From assembly GCA_017394835.1 (NCBI GenBank), contig JAFPXD010000041.1, forward strand, positions 1 through 50,684: a stretch of 50,684 nucleotides of DNA, in the 5' to 3' direction. This stretch comes from Clostridia bacterium. GTDB taxonomy: Bacteria; Bacillota; Clostridia; Christensenellales; CAG-138. Positions 1 to 8,733 of the stretch are shown here, piece after piece. The first letter of the stretch is position 1. Each line of letters begins with the position of its first letter. The notes beneath the pieces are model-generated. The model saw only the letters and a list, made by a program, of their open reading frames with translations. It had not been told where the DNA came from and ran no database searches. The position numbers were made by a program, and so were the translations under genes.

Positions 1-303
1 ATCAGCCTCTCAGCTCGGCTACCCATCGCGGACTTGGTGGGCCGTTACCTCACCAACTATCTAATGGGACGCGAGCCCCTCTCAAAGCGAATTTCTTTGA
101 CCCCTAGAAGATGCCTCCCTGTGGTCTTATGCGGTATTAGCAGCCGTATCCAGCTGTTGTCCCCCTCTCTGAGTCAGGTTGCTCACGCGTTACTCACCCG
201 TTCGCCACTAAGTTAAAAACCGAAGTCTCTAACACCGATCGACTAGCATGTATTAGTCACGCCGCCAGCGTTCGTCCTGAGCCAGGATCAAACTCTTGAG
301 TTA
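1..303 (-). rRNA. rrs: 16S rRNA, 5' end (partial)
   Basis: The complement of the universal 27F site (AGAGTTTGATCCTGGCTCAG on the minus strand) lies at 277-296, so the mature 5' end should be near 303. Further in, the minus strand reads as the conserved 5' domain of bacterial 16S. The gene runs off the left edge of the window, so only about the first 300 nt are present. Confidence 0.97.
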
Positions 304-608
304 AAATCCTGAACGTCATCTTTTCGATGACTGCTCTTTACTTTGTACGTGGTCCCCTTCCGGGGACCTTCTAAGTCAGTCGTTATCCGACCGACCGCTG
401 GTCGTCTCAAAATTACTTGAACATTATCTCATGTTCTTGCGTTTTGTGCACTCACTTTCGTTTGTGCTGTTCATTCTCACTATACGGTTTTCAAGGTACT
501 CTTGCGACGTCGCTTCTTGCGAAGCTCCTTACGCTTCAAGGATCGCAGGCGATCCTTGCGCTCATCACTTTCTTGCGTTTTTCCGCGCTCGTTCGTGACA
601 GCTTGTGT
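304..608 (-). other. rRNA operon leader
   Basis: No protein gene is supported between the 16S start and its promoter. The minus-strand leader contains compact hairpins: arms 351-357/362-368 around a TTCC loop, and an eight-base-pair stem at 538-557. The hexamer CTTGCG recurs about five times on the plus strand between 434 and 580. A TTGAAAAC stretch on the minus strand near 488-495 resembles the boxA antitermination element of Firmicutes rRNA leaders; that is a motif match only. Confidence 0.6.
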
Positions 609-637
609 ATAATAGCACTTTCGCCACCCTTTGTCAA
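609..637 (-). promoter_or_regulatory. rRNA operon promoter
   Basis: On the minus strand, TTGACA (637-632), a 17-nt spacer and TATTAT (614-609) form a near-consensus sigma-A promoter aimed at the 16S gene. Transcription would start near 602, giving a leader of about 300 nt. It is the best -35/-10 pair in the left end of the window. Confidence 0.8.
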
Positions 638-931
638 CACTTTTTTTCAAACTTTTTTGTCCCCTTTTTTCGCGCTCCCCCGCCCTCCGTTTTCCCTTTT
701 GTCCATTGACTTTTTGCCGTTTCCGCCTACCCTCTTTTGAAATATTTGTTCTAATTATATTTTTAAGTATATAAAGAAATTTCTTCGTTTTTTTGTTTAT
801 ACCGATAAATAAAGGTATTACTATCGCGGAAAAGCTCCCGACAATGGTAATACCTTGGTTTTGCCGAAACGGCATTGAGATGAGCGATACGGCTTTTACG
901 CCGTTTTCTTCATATTATTATAATGCCGGTT
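638..931. other. AT-rich intergenic region between polA and the rRNA operon
   Basis: This stretch upstream of the rRNA promoter and downstream of polA is AT-rich around 740-800 (a possible UP-element context) and holds one clear inverted repeat at 812-856. No coding region with a ribosome binding site was found. Two small GC hairpins lie at 889-904 and near 863-873, neither followed by a U-run on the polA-sense strand. Confidence 0.5.
812..856. repeat. 10-bp inverted repeat downstream of polA
   Basis: AAGGTATTAC at 812-821 is perfectly complementary to GTAATACCTT at 847-856, separated by 25 nt. There is no U-tract on either side. It could be an mRNA 3' structure or a protein-binding site. 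Confidence 0.5.
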
Positions 932-3583
932 TTATTTTGTATCGAACCAGCTCCTGCCCTCCGCCACATCAGCAATGAGGGGCACGCTGAGCTTGAGCCT
1001 TTCGCCGATCTGCGTGGTTTCACGAAGCTCGCCTTCCACGGGCGTTCCCATCATGCAGTCATGCAGCAGCACGGCCACCCTGTCCTTCTCTTTCGAGGGG
1101 CAGTCGATAATGAGCTCGTCGTGGATCTGGAGAACGAGCTTTGCGCCGAAGCCGCCCTTCTTTAAAGCGGAATGGACCCTTACCATCGCAAGCTTTATTA
1201 TATCCGCCGCGGTGCCCTGCACGGGCATATTCATCGCAACGCGTTCACCGAAGGAGCGCGTATTGTAATTGCCGCTTTTGAGTTCGGGAAGCTCACGCCG
1301 GCGGCCCGTCATGGTGACGGCATAACCGCGCTCCCTGCCTTCCCGCTTGGCGCGTTCCATATAATCGCGCACGCCTATGCAGCGGGCGAGATACTTCTTT
1401 ATATATTCTCCCGCTTTCCAGCGCGATATTCCGAGCTGATTTGCAAGGCCGAATTCGCTTATGCCATAGACGATGCCGAAATTGACCGCTTTAGCCGCGG
1501 AGCGCATCTCCTTTGTGACCTCATCCTGCGGGACGCCGAATACCTCCGCCGCGGTGCGGGCATGGATGTCGCCGCCCGAGATGAACGCTTCACGCAGGGT
1601 CGTATCCCCGGACATTTCAGCAAGCACGCACAGCTCGATCTGGGAATAATCCGCGCCGACGAGCACGTTGCCGGGGCTTGCTATGAACGCCTTTCGGATC
1701 TCCCGCCCCTGGGCCGTGCGGACGGGGATGTTCTGCAGGTTAGGCTCCGCAGAAGAGATCCTGCCCGTGGCAGTCACGTTTTGATTGAAGGTGGTGTGGA
1801 TGCGCCCGTCCGGGCCCATCTTTTTGAGCATCGCTTCTATAAAAGTGGAGCGAAGCTTAGTCAGGAAGCGGTATTCCACCACGACTTCAACTATCGGGTG
1901 CATACCGCGAAGGCTTTCCAGCACGTCGCTGTCGGTGGAATAACCCGTTTTGGTCTTCTTCTGCGGGGGAAGGCCGAGCTCTTCGAAAAGCACGGCGCCG
2001 AGCTGCTTTGGCGAGAGGATGTTGAAATCATGCCCCGCGAGCTCATGCGCTTCGTTTTCGAGGATAGATATGCGCTCCGCCATGCCCGTGCCCAGCGCTT
2101 CAAGCGCTTCCGCGTCAACGGCAAAGCCCGCCTGCTCCATATCGAACAGGACGGTGACGAGGGGCAGCTCCACGCCGTAATACAGCTCCTCCATAGAACG
2201 CTGCCTGAGCTGCGACCCGAGTATGTGCGTGACCTGCATGAGGGCGGAGGCGTCACGCCCGGAGACGCCCAGCACGCCGCAGAGCGATTCGAGGCTCTTT
2301 GCGGGATCGAGCGCATTGATGAGATAATCGGCAACGGTCACGTCGAACGCAAGCCCGCGGAGCTCCGCGCCGCTGCGGGCAAGCTCGGTCATGAACCGCT
2401 TGCCGTCGAATACCGCTTTCCCGACGCCGGCGTTTTCGAGAACGGGCTTTAATTCCGTGTAGATCTCATCGGGATCGAGGCCGGGTTCAAGCAGAGTGCC
2501 TCCGGTTTTTATGACGTAAAGATCGCCGCCTTCGGTGAATACGGTGAGCTCGCCATCCGGGTGGACGGCGATGAACTTTTCATTTGCAAGGCGTTTCGCA
2601 GCGGAAACGAGCTCCTCATGGGTCGTGACCTCTGTGACGGACGAGACGGCGACGCCTTTGGTTTCCTCCGCCTGCGCGGGCTCGGAAACGGGATGCGCCT
2701 CCTTGCCGGGCTTATCGAGATCCGCCAGCGCCTTGAGCCTTGCGCCGTTTGCGCGAAGGCCGAGCTTCGCCATCTGGGGGACGCCGCCTTCGAGGGCTTC
2801 CATGCTGAACTTGCAGTCCTCCAGGCCTATCCCGATGGGCGCTTCGCGGCAGATCGTTCCTATCTTATAGCTCATGCGGGCGGAATCCACCCCCTCCATG
2901 AGCTTCTTTTGAAGGGCGCCCTTCTCGTTTTCGGCGTTTGAAAGCACGCCCTCAAGGTCGCCGTATTTCTGCAGAAGGTTCTTCGCCGTCTTTTCGCCTA
3001 TGCCCTTTATGCCGGGGATATTGTCCGAGCCGTCGCCCATGAGCGCCTTCAGATCGACCATGTGCGCGGGAGTGAGGCCGTAATCCTCCATTAGGGCCGC
3101 CTCGTCATATACGACGGTCTCCGTAATGCCCTTTTTGGTGAGCATCACGTGCGTCCTTTCCGAAACGAGCTGGAGCGCATCGCGGTCGCCCGTGACGAGG
3201 AGCGAGTCTATCCCCTGCTCTTCCGCCATGCGGGAGATCGTGCCCAGAATATCATCCGCCTCATAGCGGAAGCATTCGCAGACGGTGACGCCCATGCTTT
3301 TCAGCAGTTCCTTCAATGCGGGAAACTGCGGGCGAAGATCCTCGGGAGTTTCGCGGCGGCCCGCCTTATATTCGGGGTAGGTATCGTGGCGGAAGGTGCC
3401 GCCCGCTATATCGAACGCGACGAGCATATAATCGGGCTTCATTTCGATGAGCTTCAAAAGCATTGCGGTGAAGCCGTGTATGGCGTTTGTGGGAGTGCCG
3501 TCGCGGCTGGTCATGGCGGTCTGGATGGCGTAATACGCCCGGAACAGGAGCGAGTTGCCGTCGATGGCGATGAGTTTTTTCAT
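932..3583 (-). CDS. polA: DNA polymerase I
   Basis: Family A DNA polymerase, 883 residues, used in Okazaki fragment maturation and repair. The N-terminal 5' nuclease domain (about 1-290) shows EADDILGT, TGDRDALQL and the helix-hairpin-helix GDGSDNIPGIKGIGEKTA. The middle 3'-5' exonuclease-like domain lacks the DxE pair (IAVHPDG stands at the expected place), so proofreading is probably lost, as in many Firmicutes. The polymerase domain keeps motif A (DYSQIEL), motif B (RSAAKAVNFGIVYG) and motif C (QIHDE). Odd point: the Arg that normally follows DYSQIEL is Cys652 here (codon 1630-1628). The start is the ATG at 3583, 5-6 nt after GAGGA; an upstream in-frame ATG would run into scpB. Last gene of the M50-scpA-scpB-polA operon, 52 nt after scpB. 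Confidence 0.97.
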   Translation of the reverse strand: MKKLIAIDGNSLLFRAYYAIQTAMTSRDGTPTNAIHGFTAMLLKLIEMKPDYMLVAFDIAGGTFRHDTYPEYKAGRRETPEDLRPQFPALKELLKSMGVTVCECFRYEADDILGTISRMAEEQGIDSLLVTGDRDALQLVSERTHVMLTKKGITETVVYDEAALMEDYGLTPAHMVDLKALMGDGSDNIPGIKGIGEKTAKNLLQKYGDLEGVLSNAENEKGALQKKLMEGVDSARMSYKIGTICREAPIGIGLEDCKFSMEALEGGVPQMAKLGLRANGARLKALADLDKPGKEAHPVSEPAQAEETKGVAVSSVTEVTTHEELVSAAKRLANEKFIAVHPDGELTVFTEGGDLYVIKTGGTLLEPGLDPDEIYTELKPVLENAGVGKAVFDGKRFMTELARSGAELRGLAFDVTVADYLINALDPAKSLESLCGVLGVSGRDASALMQVTHILGSQLRQRSMEELYYGVELPLVTVLFDMEQAGFAVDAEALEALGTGMAERISILENEAHELAGHDFNILSPKQLGAVLFEELGLPPQKKTKTGYSTDSDVLESLRGMHPIVEVVVEYRFLTKLRSTFIEAMLKKMGPDGRIHTTFNQNVTATGRISSAEPNLQNIPVRTAQGREIRKAFIASPGNVLVGADYSQIELCVLAEMSGDTTLREAFISGGDIHARTAAEVFGVPQDEVTKEMRSAAKAVNFGIVYGISEFGLANQLGISRWKAGEYIKKYLARCIGVRDYMERAKREGRERGYAVTMTGRRRELPELKSGNYNTRSFGERVAMNMPVQGTAADIIKLAMVRVHSALKKGGFGAKLVLQIHDELIIDCPSKEKDRVAVLLHDCMMGTPVEGELRETTQIGERLKLSVPLIADVAEGRSWFDTK

Positions 3584-3635
3584 GGTTTTTTCCTCGTTTT
3601 CTGTGCGGTCGCGGGGATGGATACCGGCCGGAGGA

Positions 3636-4274
3636 TCACTCCTCCTCATCCGTTTCGATCTCCGGCATGGGGGGAAGGTCCGTCAGGGAATGCAGACCGA
3701 AGCGGCGCAGGAAGGCGTCGGTAGTGCCGAACAGCATGGGGCGGCCGACTACGTCCTTGCGTCCCAGTTCCTTTATGAAGCCCTGCTTCAAAAGCTGGGA
3801 CACCGCGTATTCGCAGCGGACTCCCCTGACCGCCTCAATATCCGCCCTTGTAACGGGCTGACGGTATGCGATCACGGAGAGCGTTTCGAGCATGGAATCC
3901 GAAAGGTTCTTTTCCTTTGGTGGGGCAAGGAGCTTTATGAGCCACGAATTGTATTTGGGCTCGGTCACGAGCTGGACGGTATCATCCGTGGTGAAAAGGC
4001 GGACTCCGCGCTCATTCAGCTCATATTCACCCGCCATTTCATCGAGCAGTACGTTGAGCTCCAGCGCGGTGAGTTCGAAAAGGTCAGCTATTTCCGCTTT
4101 GGGAAGCGGCTCGCCCGTTACGAAAAGTACACTTTCGAGCGCGCCCATCATCCCCTTGCGGGAAAGGGGCACGGGCTCGTTTTCGGCATTTTCGGTTTCG
4201 GCGTTTTCCGTTTCGTGTTCCTCGGGAAGGAGCTCTCGGGTCTCTTCATCGGGGAGAAGGGGTTTGTCTTCCAT
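3636..4274 (-). CDS. scpB: Segregation and condensation protein B
   Basis: ScpB subunit of the SMC-ScpA-ScpB condensin complex that compacts and segregates the chromosome; 212 residues, typical length. After an acidic Glu-rich N-terminal tail (about 1-35) come two winged-helix domains, with family hallmarks GALESVLFVTGEPL near residue 43, LETLSVIAYRQPVTR near 130 and GRPMLFGTTDAFL near 185. The start is the ATG at 4274 after AGGAGGACCCG. It lies 15 nt after scpA, the conserved scpAB order, and upstream of polA in the same transcription unit. Confidence 0.95.
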   Translation of the reverse strand: MEDKPLLPDEETRELLPEEHETENAETENAENEPVPLSRKGMMGALESVLFVTGEPLPKAEIADLFELTALELNVLLDEMAGEYELNERGVRLFTTDDTVQLVTEPKYNSWLIKLLAPPKEKNLSDSMLETLSVIAYRQPVTRADIEAVRGVRCEYAVSQLLKQGFIKELGRKDVVGRPMLFGTTDAFLRRFGLHSLTDLPPMPEIETDEEE

Positions 4275-4289
4275 CGGGTCCTCCTGTTA

Positions 4290-5078
4290 TCAATCTTCAA
4301 GCTCGTCGTCGTAGCTGATGTTTTCGTCGTCGGAGATGAGCTCCGCTTCGGTTATCGCAATGTCACCGAAATCACGCTCCTGACGCATGCGGATCTCGCC
4401 GCGGCGCATCATTTCGAGAAGGGCCATGAAGGTGACTATTATCTCCATTTTCCCCATGTTTTCAACGTAATCGAGGAACATGAGCCTGCCGCCCGCGGCC
4501 TTCAAACGCCGCCTCACAGCGCCCGTGCAGGCGCGGATGGTGTATTTATCCGCATCGACGGAGCGGACGGGCGCCTCCTTTTCCTCCTCGGGAAGGCGGT
4601 TCAAAGCGACGAGCAGCGCGTGATAAAGCCCCTCGACCGTCGTATCCTTCAATACGATCTCACGCGGGGGGAGGGGAAATTCCATGGGGAGCCTCGTATG
4701 CATGAGCGAAGCTTCCGAAAAGAGCCCGCGCAGGCCCTCCGAAGCTTCCTTGAAGGCCTTGTATTCGCGGAGCTGACGAATAAGCGCCTCGCCGGGATCC
4801 TCCTCCTCTTCCTCATCATCGCGCCGGGGCTTTGGCATGAGCGAGCGGGATTTCATATAGACGAGAGTCGCCGCGACGGATATGAAGGCGGAGGCCTGAT
4901 CCATATCGAGCTCGTCTATTTCGGAAAGGTAGGAAAGGAATTCGGAGGTGATCTCCGAAACGAATACCTCTCTTATATCGAGCTCCGCCTTTTCAATAAG
5001 GAACAGAAGCAGATCGAGAGGCCCATCGAACTGCTTTATGTGGACGTGATAGCCCTTATTTTCGTAAAGCTCCTCCAT
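4290..5078 (-). CDS. scpA: Segregation and condensation protein A
   Basis: ScpA kleisin subunit that bridges the SMC head and neck. The signature FDGPLDLLLFLIEKAELDI follows the N-terminus, and the C-terminal winged-helix segment reads VTFMALLEMMRRGEI. An acidic DDEEEEEDPGE stretch sits mid-protein and the tail is acidic. I chose the ATG at 5078 (262 residues), 1 nt after the stop of the M50 protease. An in-frame ATG at 5108 would add ten residues and overlap that gene by 29 nt, which I consider less likely. Translational coupling with the upstream gene is probable because no strong separate ribosome binding site is visible. Confidence 0.94.
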   Translation of the reverse strand: MEELYENKGYHVHIKQFDGPLDLLLFLIEKAELDIREVFVSEITSEFLSYLSEIDELDMDQASAFISVAATLVYMKSRSLMPKPRRDDEEEEEDPGEALIRQLREYKAFKEASEGLRGLFSEASLMHTRLPMEFPLPPREIVLKDTTVEGLYHALLVALNRLPEEEKEAPVRSVDADKYTIRACTGAVRRRLKAAGGRLMFLDYVENMGKMEIIVTFMALLEMMRRGEIRMRQERDFGDIAITEAELISDDENISYDDELED

Positions 5079-5079
5079 A

Positions 5080-5835
5080 TCAGAACACGAGCCCCGCAAG
5101 CCAAGCAAACAGCGCGCAGAACTTATCGTAGATCCAATAGGCCGCCGTGCCTATGGGCGAGAAATCGCTCACGCGGGAAAGCACGGCGGAAAGTATGAGC
5201 AAGCCGTAAAGGATGTAGGTGCCGTTGCGGTGGAGCCACATGAGCGCCTTCGCTCCCACGAGCTTGCCGAAGAAGAGCTCGAAAATATGCGAGCCGTCAA
5301 GGGGATAAACGGGGATGAGATTGAATACGGCAAGGCAGCAGTTGAGGCCGCCGAGGATGTAGAGGAACTGGTATATCTGCCAGGGAACGGTCGTATCGGA
5401 AGCGCCGTAGGAAACTATGCTGATAAAGGGCGCCGTTACCTCATAGCCCATTGCCCTCAGATCGAAGGAGGCGAGCACCGAAGCGATGAGCGCGGCGATA
5501 AGCGCGAGCATGAGGTTCATGAATATGCCCGCGAAGCTGACCATCAGCTCGCCCTTCCGGTAATTCCTGTAATTGCGGGGATTGACGGGAACGGGCTTTG
5601 CCCAGCCGAAGCCCACCACGAGCAGCAGTATAAAGCCCATCGGATCTATATGCGCGATGGGGTTCAGGGTCATCCTGCCCATGTTGCGGGCGGTATCATC
5701 GCCGTTTATATGGGCGGCGTATGCATGCCCCCATTCATGCAGGCTGAGCGAGAATATGATGGCGATCAAATACATTACAAGGTAGGTGGCCTTGGTAATG
5801 ATATCGCCTTCACCCAAAAGAACGGATATGAGCAT
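5080..5835 (-). CDS. Site-2 protease family (M50) membrane metalloprotease
   Basis: Compact M50 intramembrane metalloprotease of 251 residues with about six hydrophobic segments. The zinc site HEWGH lies near residue 33, and the second ligand motif [10 protein letters not shown] near residue 180. The length and lack of a PDZ domain fit the short clostridial site-2 protease family, not RseP. The ATG at 5835 follows AGGAGGTAAAG, an excellent site. It is the first gene of the operon with scpA, scpB and polA, a common neighbourhood in Clostridia. The substrate is unknown. Confidence 0.93.
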   Translation of the reverse strand: MLISVLLGEGDIITKATYLVMYLIAIIFSLSLHEWGHAYAAHINGDDTARNMGRMTLNPIAHIDPMGFILLLVVGFGWAKPVPVNPRNYRNYRKGELMVSFAGIFMNLMLALIAALIASVLASFDLRAMGYEVTAPFISIVSYGASDTTVPWQIYQFLYILGGLNCCLAVFNLIPVYPLDGSHIFELFFGKLVGAKALMWLHRNGTYILYGLLILSAVLSRVSDFSPIGTAAYWIYDKFCALFAWLAGLVF

Positions 5836-5886
5836 CTTTACCTCCTGAAAGGTTTTTCGGATCAATGCACATAATGCACCGTTTAT

Positions 5887-5915
5887 ATTATACCCGTTTT
5901 TATCCCGTTTGGCAA
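5887..5915 (-). promoter_or_regulatory. Promoter of the M50-scpA-scpB-polA operon
   Basis: On the minus strand, TTGCCA (5915-5910), 17 nt and TATAAT (5892-5887). The predicted start is near 5880, about 45 nt before the M50 ATG. Confidence 0.75.
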
Positions 5916-5944
5916 CAGGATACGGGCGGGCTTCCCAAAAACTG

Positions 5945-5973
5945 TTGCAAAGGGCGGCGGAATGCGGTATTAT
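5945..5973 (+). promoter_or_regulatory. Promoter of the EEP-family gene
   Basis: TTGCAA (5945-5950), 17 nt and TATTAT (5968-5973) on the plus strand, about 55 nt upstream of the ATG at 6035. It is divergent from the operon promoter at 5887-5915, with 30 bp between the two -35 boxes. Confidence 0.7.
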
Positions 5974-6034
5974 ATACAAAAGCCGTAAAAGAAGCGGACG
6001 CAGTTCCGTACAGACAAGCGGCAAGGAGGTTCCG

Positions 6035-7123
6035 ATGGAAACAGAACGCAAGGAGAAGAAGGCAAAGAAGCGCAGCCCCCTCAAAACGGTCCTCAAGACG
6101 CTGTTCGGCATAGTGCTTGCCGTTATAGTTCTTTTGAGCGCGGGGCTCATTGCGCTTTCGATAGGCGAATACAAGCCGAATGATACCGAAGCTGTCGCGG
6201 CCCCCGCGGGCACGCGCGCCGTCGATACGGGCAAGCCGCTTACGGTAGTGACGTACAATATAGGCTATGCCGCCCTCGGCGAGGATATGGATTTCATAAT
6301 GGACGGAGGCACGAAAACCCGGCCCGACAGCGCCTCCGTAATAGAGCGCAATCTCAAGGATATAGCCGATACCGTAAAGGGTCTCGGCGCGGACTATCTT
6401 CTCATACAGGAGATAGATCTGAATTCGAGGCGTTCATACAACGTGGATGAGCTCGAATACCTTAAGGAAGCGACCGGGCTCCCCGCAAGCTTCGCGCTCA
6501 ATTATTCCGCGCCTTTCGTGCCCTACCCCTTCCCCGATATGCTCGGCAGGGTGAACAGCGGCGTTGCGGTATTTACCGACCTCAATGTGAAGGAAAGCAC
6601 CCGCATTCAGCTCCCCGTGCCCTTCTCATGGCCTGTCAGCACCATCAACCTCAAGCGCTGTATGCTCGTGAACAGGACTCCCCTCGATAACGGGAAGGAG
6701 CTCGTCATAATAAACGTTCATCTTGAAGCCTATGACAGCGGCGAGGGCAAGATCGCCCAGACCAAACAGCTTTACGAATTCATGGACGCCGAGGCGAAGA
6801 AGGGCAATTACGTGATCGTGGGCGGCGATTTCAACCAGACCTTCCCCGGAGCAAAGCTCTTCCCCGCGATTTACGAAGGCTGCTGGATGCCGGAGGTGGT
6901 CGAAAAAGAGCTGCCCGAAGGCTTCAGCTTCGCATTCGACGCGGAGGAGCCCACCTGCAGGCTCCTGAACAAGCCCTATAAAGGCAACGACGACCCCATG
7001 TACTACATACTCGACGGTTTCATAGTCTCCGGCAACCTCCGCATTGAGGAACTGGAGGTCATCGACACCGCTTTCGTGAGCTCCGACCACAGACCTGTGA
7101 AGCTCACCGTATCCTTCAACTGA
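6035..7123 (+). CDS. Membrane-anchored endonuclease/exonuclease/phosphatase family protein
   Basis: A 362-residue protein: a Lys/Arg-rich cytoplasmic N-terminus, one TM helix (about 22-45), then an extracytoplasmic EEP-fold domain. Motifs in order are VVTYNIGY, LLIQEID (catalytic Glu), INVHLEAY, VGGDFNQTFPG (metal Asp and Asn) and SSDHRPV (catalytic Asp-His). The family hydrolyses phosphodiesters or phosphomonoesters in nucleic acids, sphingomyelin or inositol phosphates; the substrate cannot be read from sequence. The ATG at 6035 follows AAGGAGGTTCCG; an in-frame ATG at 5909 lies upstream of the promoter. The PH-domain gene follows 26 nt downstream. Confidence 0.88.
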   Translation: METERKEKKAKKRSPLKTVLKTLFGIVLAVIVLLSAGLIALSIGEYKPNDTEAVAAPAGTRAVDTGKPLTVVTYNIGYAALGEDMDFIMDGGTKTRPDSASVIERNLKDIADTVKGLGADYLLIQEIDLNSRRSYNVDELEYLKEATGLPASFALNYSAPFVPYPFPDMLGRVNSGVAVFTDLNVKESTRIQLPVPFSWPVSTINLKRCMLVNRTPLDNGKELVIINVHLEAYDSGEGKIAQTKQLYEFMDAEAKKGNYVIVGGDFNQTFPGAKLFPAIYEGCWMPEVVEKELPEGFSFAFDAEEPTCRLLNKPYKGNDDPMYYILDGFIVSGNLRIEELEVIDTAFVSSDHRPVKLTVSFN

Positions 7124-7149
7124 ACAAGCCGAGTGCGGAAAGGAGCACC

Positions 7150-7605
7150 ATGACGAAGCTGAAAAAACAAAAACCCCATTACATCTGGAAGGACAGGAAG
7201 CGCATACTCGGGCTCCCCATAACCTTCATACGCTACCGCATGAGCGAGGATCGCCTGTTTTTCGAAACGGGGCTGTTCAATCTTCGCGGCGAGGAGATAC
7301 TGCTTTACCGCATACGCGACGTGAGCGTTACCATTTCGTTCTGGCAGAGGTTCACGGGGGTTGGTACGGTCACGATCAACGCGGCGGATACCTCAGTACC
7401 CATGCTCTCCATGCGGAACATAAAACAGCCCAGGGAGGTCAAGGAGCTCATCCACGCGCAGGTGGAAAAGGCGAAGCTCGCCTACCGCGTGCGCTACACG
7501 GAGATGATGGGCGACATCGGCGGCCCCGGCGGAGGCCCGTGCATACACGGCGGCACGATAGACATGGACGGCGACGGTATGCCGGATATGATCGAAAATC
7601 TTTGA
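7150..7605 (+). CDS. PH domain-containing protein with a C-terminal Ca-loop-like tail
   Basis: Small 151-residue protein without a signal peptide. Residues about 10-115 resemble a bacterial PH (bPH2/YdbT-like) domain: KRILGLPITFIRYRMSEDRL, then RIRDVSVTISFWQRF, TVTINAADTSVP and a helix ending in KELIHAQVEKA. After a Gly/Pro hinge the protein ends in DMDGDGMPD (near 140-148), which fits the DxDxDGxxD calcium-loop consensus. GGAG precedes the ATG closely. Probably co-transcribed with the EEP gene upstream; a strong terminator follows. Confidence 0.75.
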   Translation: MTKLKKQKPHYIWKDRKRILGLPITFIRYRMSEDRLFFETGLFNLRGEEILLYRIRDVSVTISFWQRFTGVGTVTINAADTSVPMLSMRNIKQPREVKELIHAQVEKAKLAYRVRYTEMMGDIGGPGGGPCIHGGTIDMDGDGMPDMIENL

Positions 7606-7619
7606 TTTTTACGAATGCA

Positions 7620-7651
7620 AAGGGCGCTTGGTCTATGCACCAAGCGCCCTT
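7620..7651. terminator. Bidirectional terminator
   Basis: Perfect 13-bp stem (7620-7632 with 7639-7651) around a 6-nt loop, A-rich on the left and U-rich on the right. It separates the convergent PH-domain gene and GerMN lipoprotein gene. Confidence 0.85.
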
Positions 7652-7660
7652 ATTCATCCC

Positions 7661-8623
7661 TTATCCCGCCGGATCGAACGCGGCGGGCGGCGCGGCGGTC
7701 TCCGGGGCAAAGGGCTCGCCGTTCACACGGAGCTCGAGCTCCTTTACGCCGAAGCGTTCCGCAAGGGTGAGCAGTATCGTGTTATATGCAAGGCTGTAAA
7801 GGCCCTCGGTTTGGGCGGTCTCCCTGAAATCCTCCGAAAGATCGACCACCGCCCTGCCGTTTTCCGCAGCGGCGCCCAGCAGCAAAGTCCCTTCCGGGAA
7901 GCAGTTCATAAGCCCGCCGCCCTTTGCGCCGTCGATCAGCGCGGAAACGACCGTGTAGGCGGAGGGCCCCTCGCCGAGATACCTTGTTACCGGCACGGTG
8001 AGCGCGCCGCTCGAATTTGGAAAATAGAGCGTTACGGGAACGGCCCCTGCCATTGCGGGGACCTCCTCTTCCTCCGGGTTAAGCGGGACCCTCTCCTCCT
8101 CCACAGGGAGCGCGGCGCCGTTTTCAAGCGTGCCGCCCCTGCCGTCGCGCAGGACGGTGACGGTATCGACCGTATTGAACTCCGTCATTGCGTTGACTAT
8201 CGCCGCGAGCATCGCACGCTCCTCCGCCTCGGAGCCCAGCGCGGGCATTCCCGCAAGATCCACCACCGCATTCCCGTTTTCCACCTTGATCGAAATGCGC
8301 GTGCCTTCGGGGATCACCGGCTTTATGCCGAGCCTTGCCGCCGCTTCGCGGTTAACGGGAGTCGCCTGCATATAGCCGAGGCAGGCCTTCGCAATGCCCG
8401 TTTCCTTTGGGATGAGCTTCGTTACGGGCACAACGTAGCCTTCGTCGGAAAGAAAATAGAGCGTTGCGCGGTGGAAGGACGCCTGTGCGTCGGGGCCTTC
8501 CTTCTCGGTGGGGATGGGGTCTGCGCCCTCCTCCCCCGCTTTTTCGGGCTTAGGGATGCAGCCGAAAAGCGCCGCCATGAGCGCAAGCGTCAGCGCAAGC
8601 ATAAATGCAAACAGTTTTTTCAT
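7661..8623 (-). CDS. GerMN domain lipoprotein (two GerMN repeats)
   Basis: A 320-residue secreted lipoprotein with MKKLFAFMLALTLALMAALFGC as the type II signal, the lipobox ending at the Cys. Two GerMN-type repeats follow (about 50-170 and 190-310), each with the pattern TLYFLSDEGYVVPVTK / TLYFPNSSGALTVPVTR and a later VVDL strand. GerM proteins act at the envelope in sporulation and germination, and GerMN domains also occur in other lipoproteins, so a sporulation role is not proven. I chose the ATG at 8623 after GGAGGTGCCC; an ATG four codons upstream overlaps that site. Confidence 0.85.
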   Translation of the reverse strand: MKKLFAFMLALTLALMAALFGCIPKPEKAGEEGADPIPTEKEGPDAQASFHRATLYFLSDEGYVVPVTKLIPKETGIAKACLGYMQATPVNREAAARLGIKPVIPEGTRISIKVENGNAVVDLAGMPALGSEAEERAMLAAIVNAMTEFNTVDTVTVLRDGRGGTLENGAALPVEEERVPLNPEEEEVPAMAGAVPVTLYFPNSSGALTVPVTRYLGEGPSAYTVVSALIDGAKGGGLMNCFPEGTLLLGAAAENGRAVVDLSEDFRETAQTEGLYSLAYNTILLTLAERFGVKELELRVNGEPFAPETAAPPAAFDPAG

Positions 8624-8678
8624 GGGCACCTCCATGTGTTTTGCTCCATGTTTATTCCCGTCCCAATAAAAAAATGAT

Positions 8679-8706
8679 TTGCAGATCCGCTTCGGAGTGA
8701 TATAAT
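8679..8706 (+). promoter_or_regulatory. Promoter of radC
   Basis: TTGCAG (8679-8684), 16 nt, TATAAT (8701-8706), 28 nt before the radC ATG. Confidence 0.65.
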
Positions 8707-8733
8707 TGATTGTAATTGTTCTCGGAGGGAAAC

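Noticed and set aside
480..875. 131-residue minus-strand frame upstream of the rRNA gene
   Set aside because: Spans the rRNA promoter and AT-rich leader, is extremely Lys/Arg-rich and has no ribosome binding site.
1172..2452. 426-residue open frame antisense to polA
   Set aside because: Lies inside polA on the other strand, lacks a ribosome binding site and has shadow-like composition; polA itself is certain.
3555..5198. 547-residue plus-strand frame across scpB, scpA and the M50 gene
   Set aside because: Antisense to three well-supported genes with their own ribosome binding sites; a GC-skew artefact.
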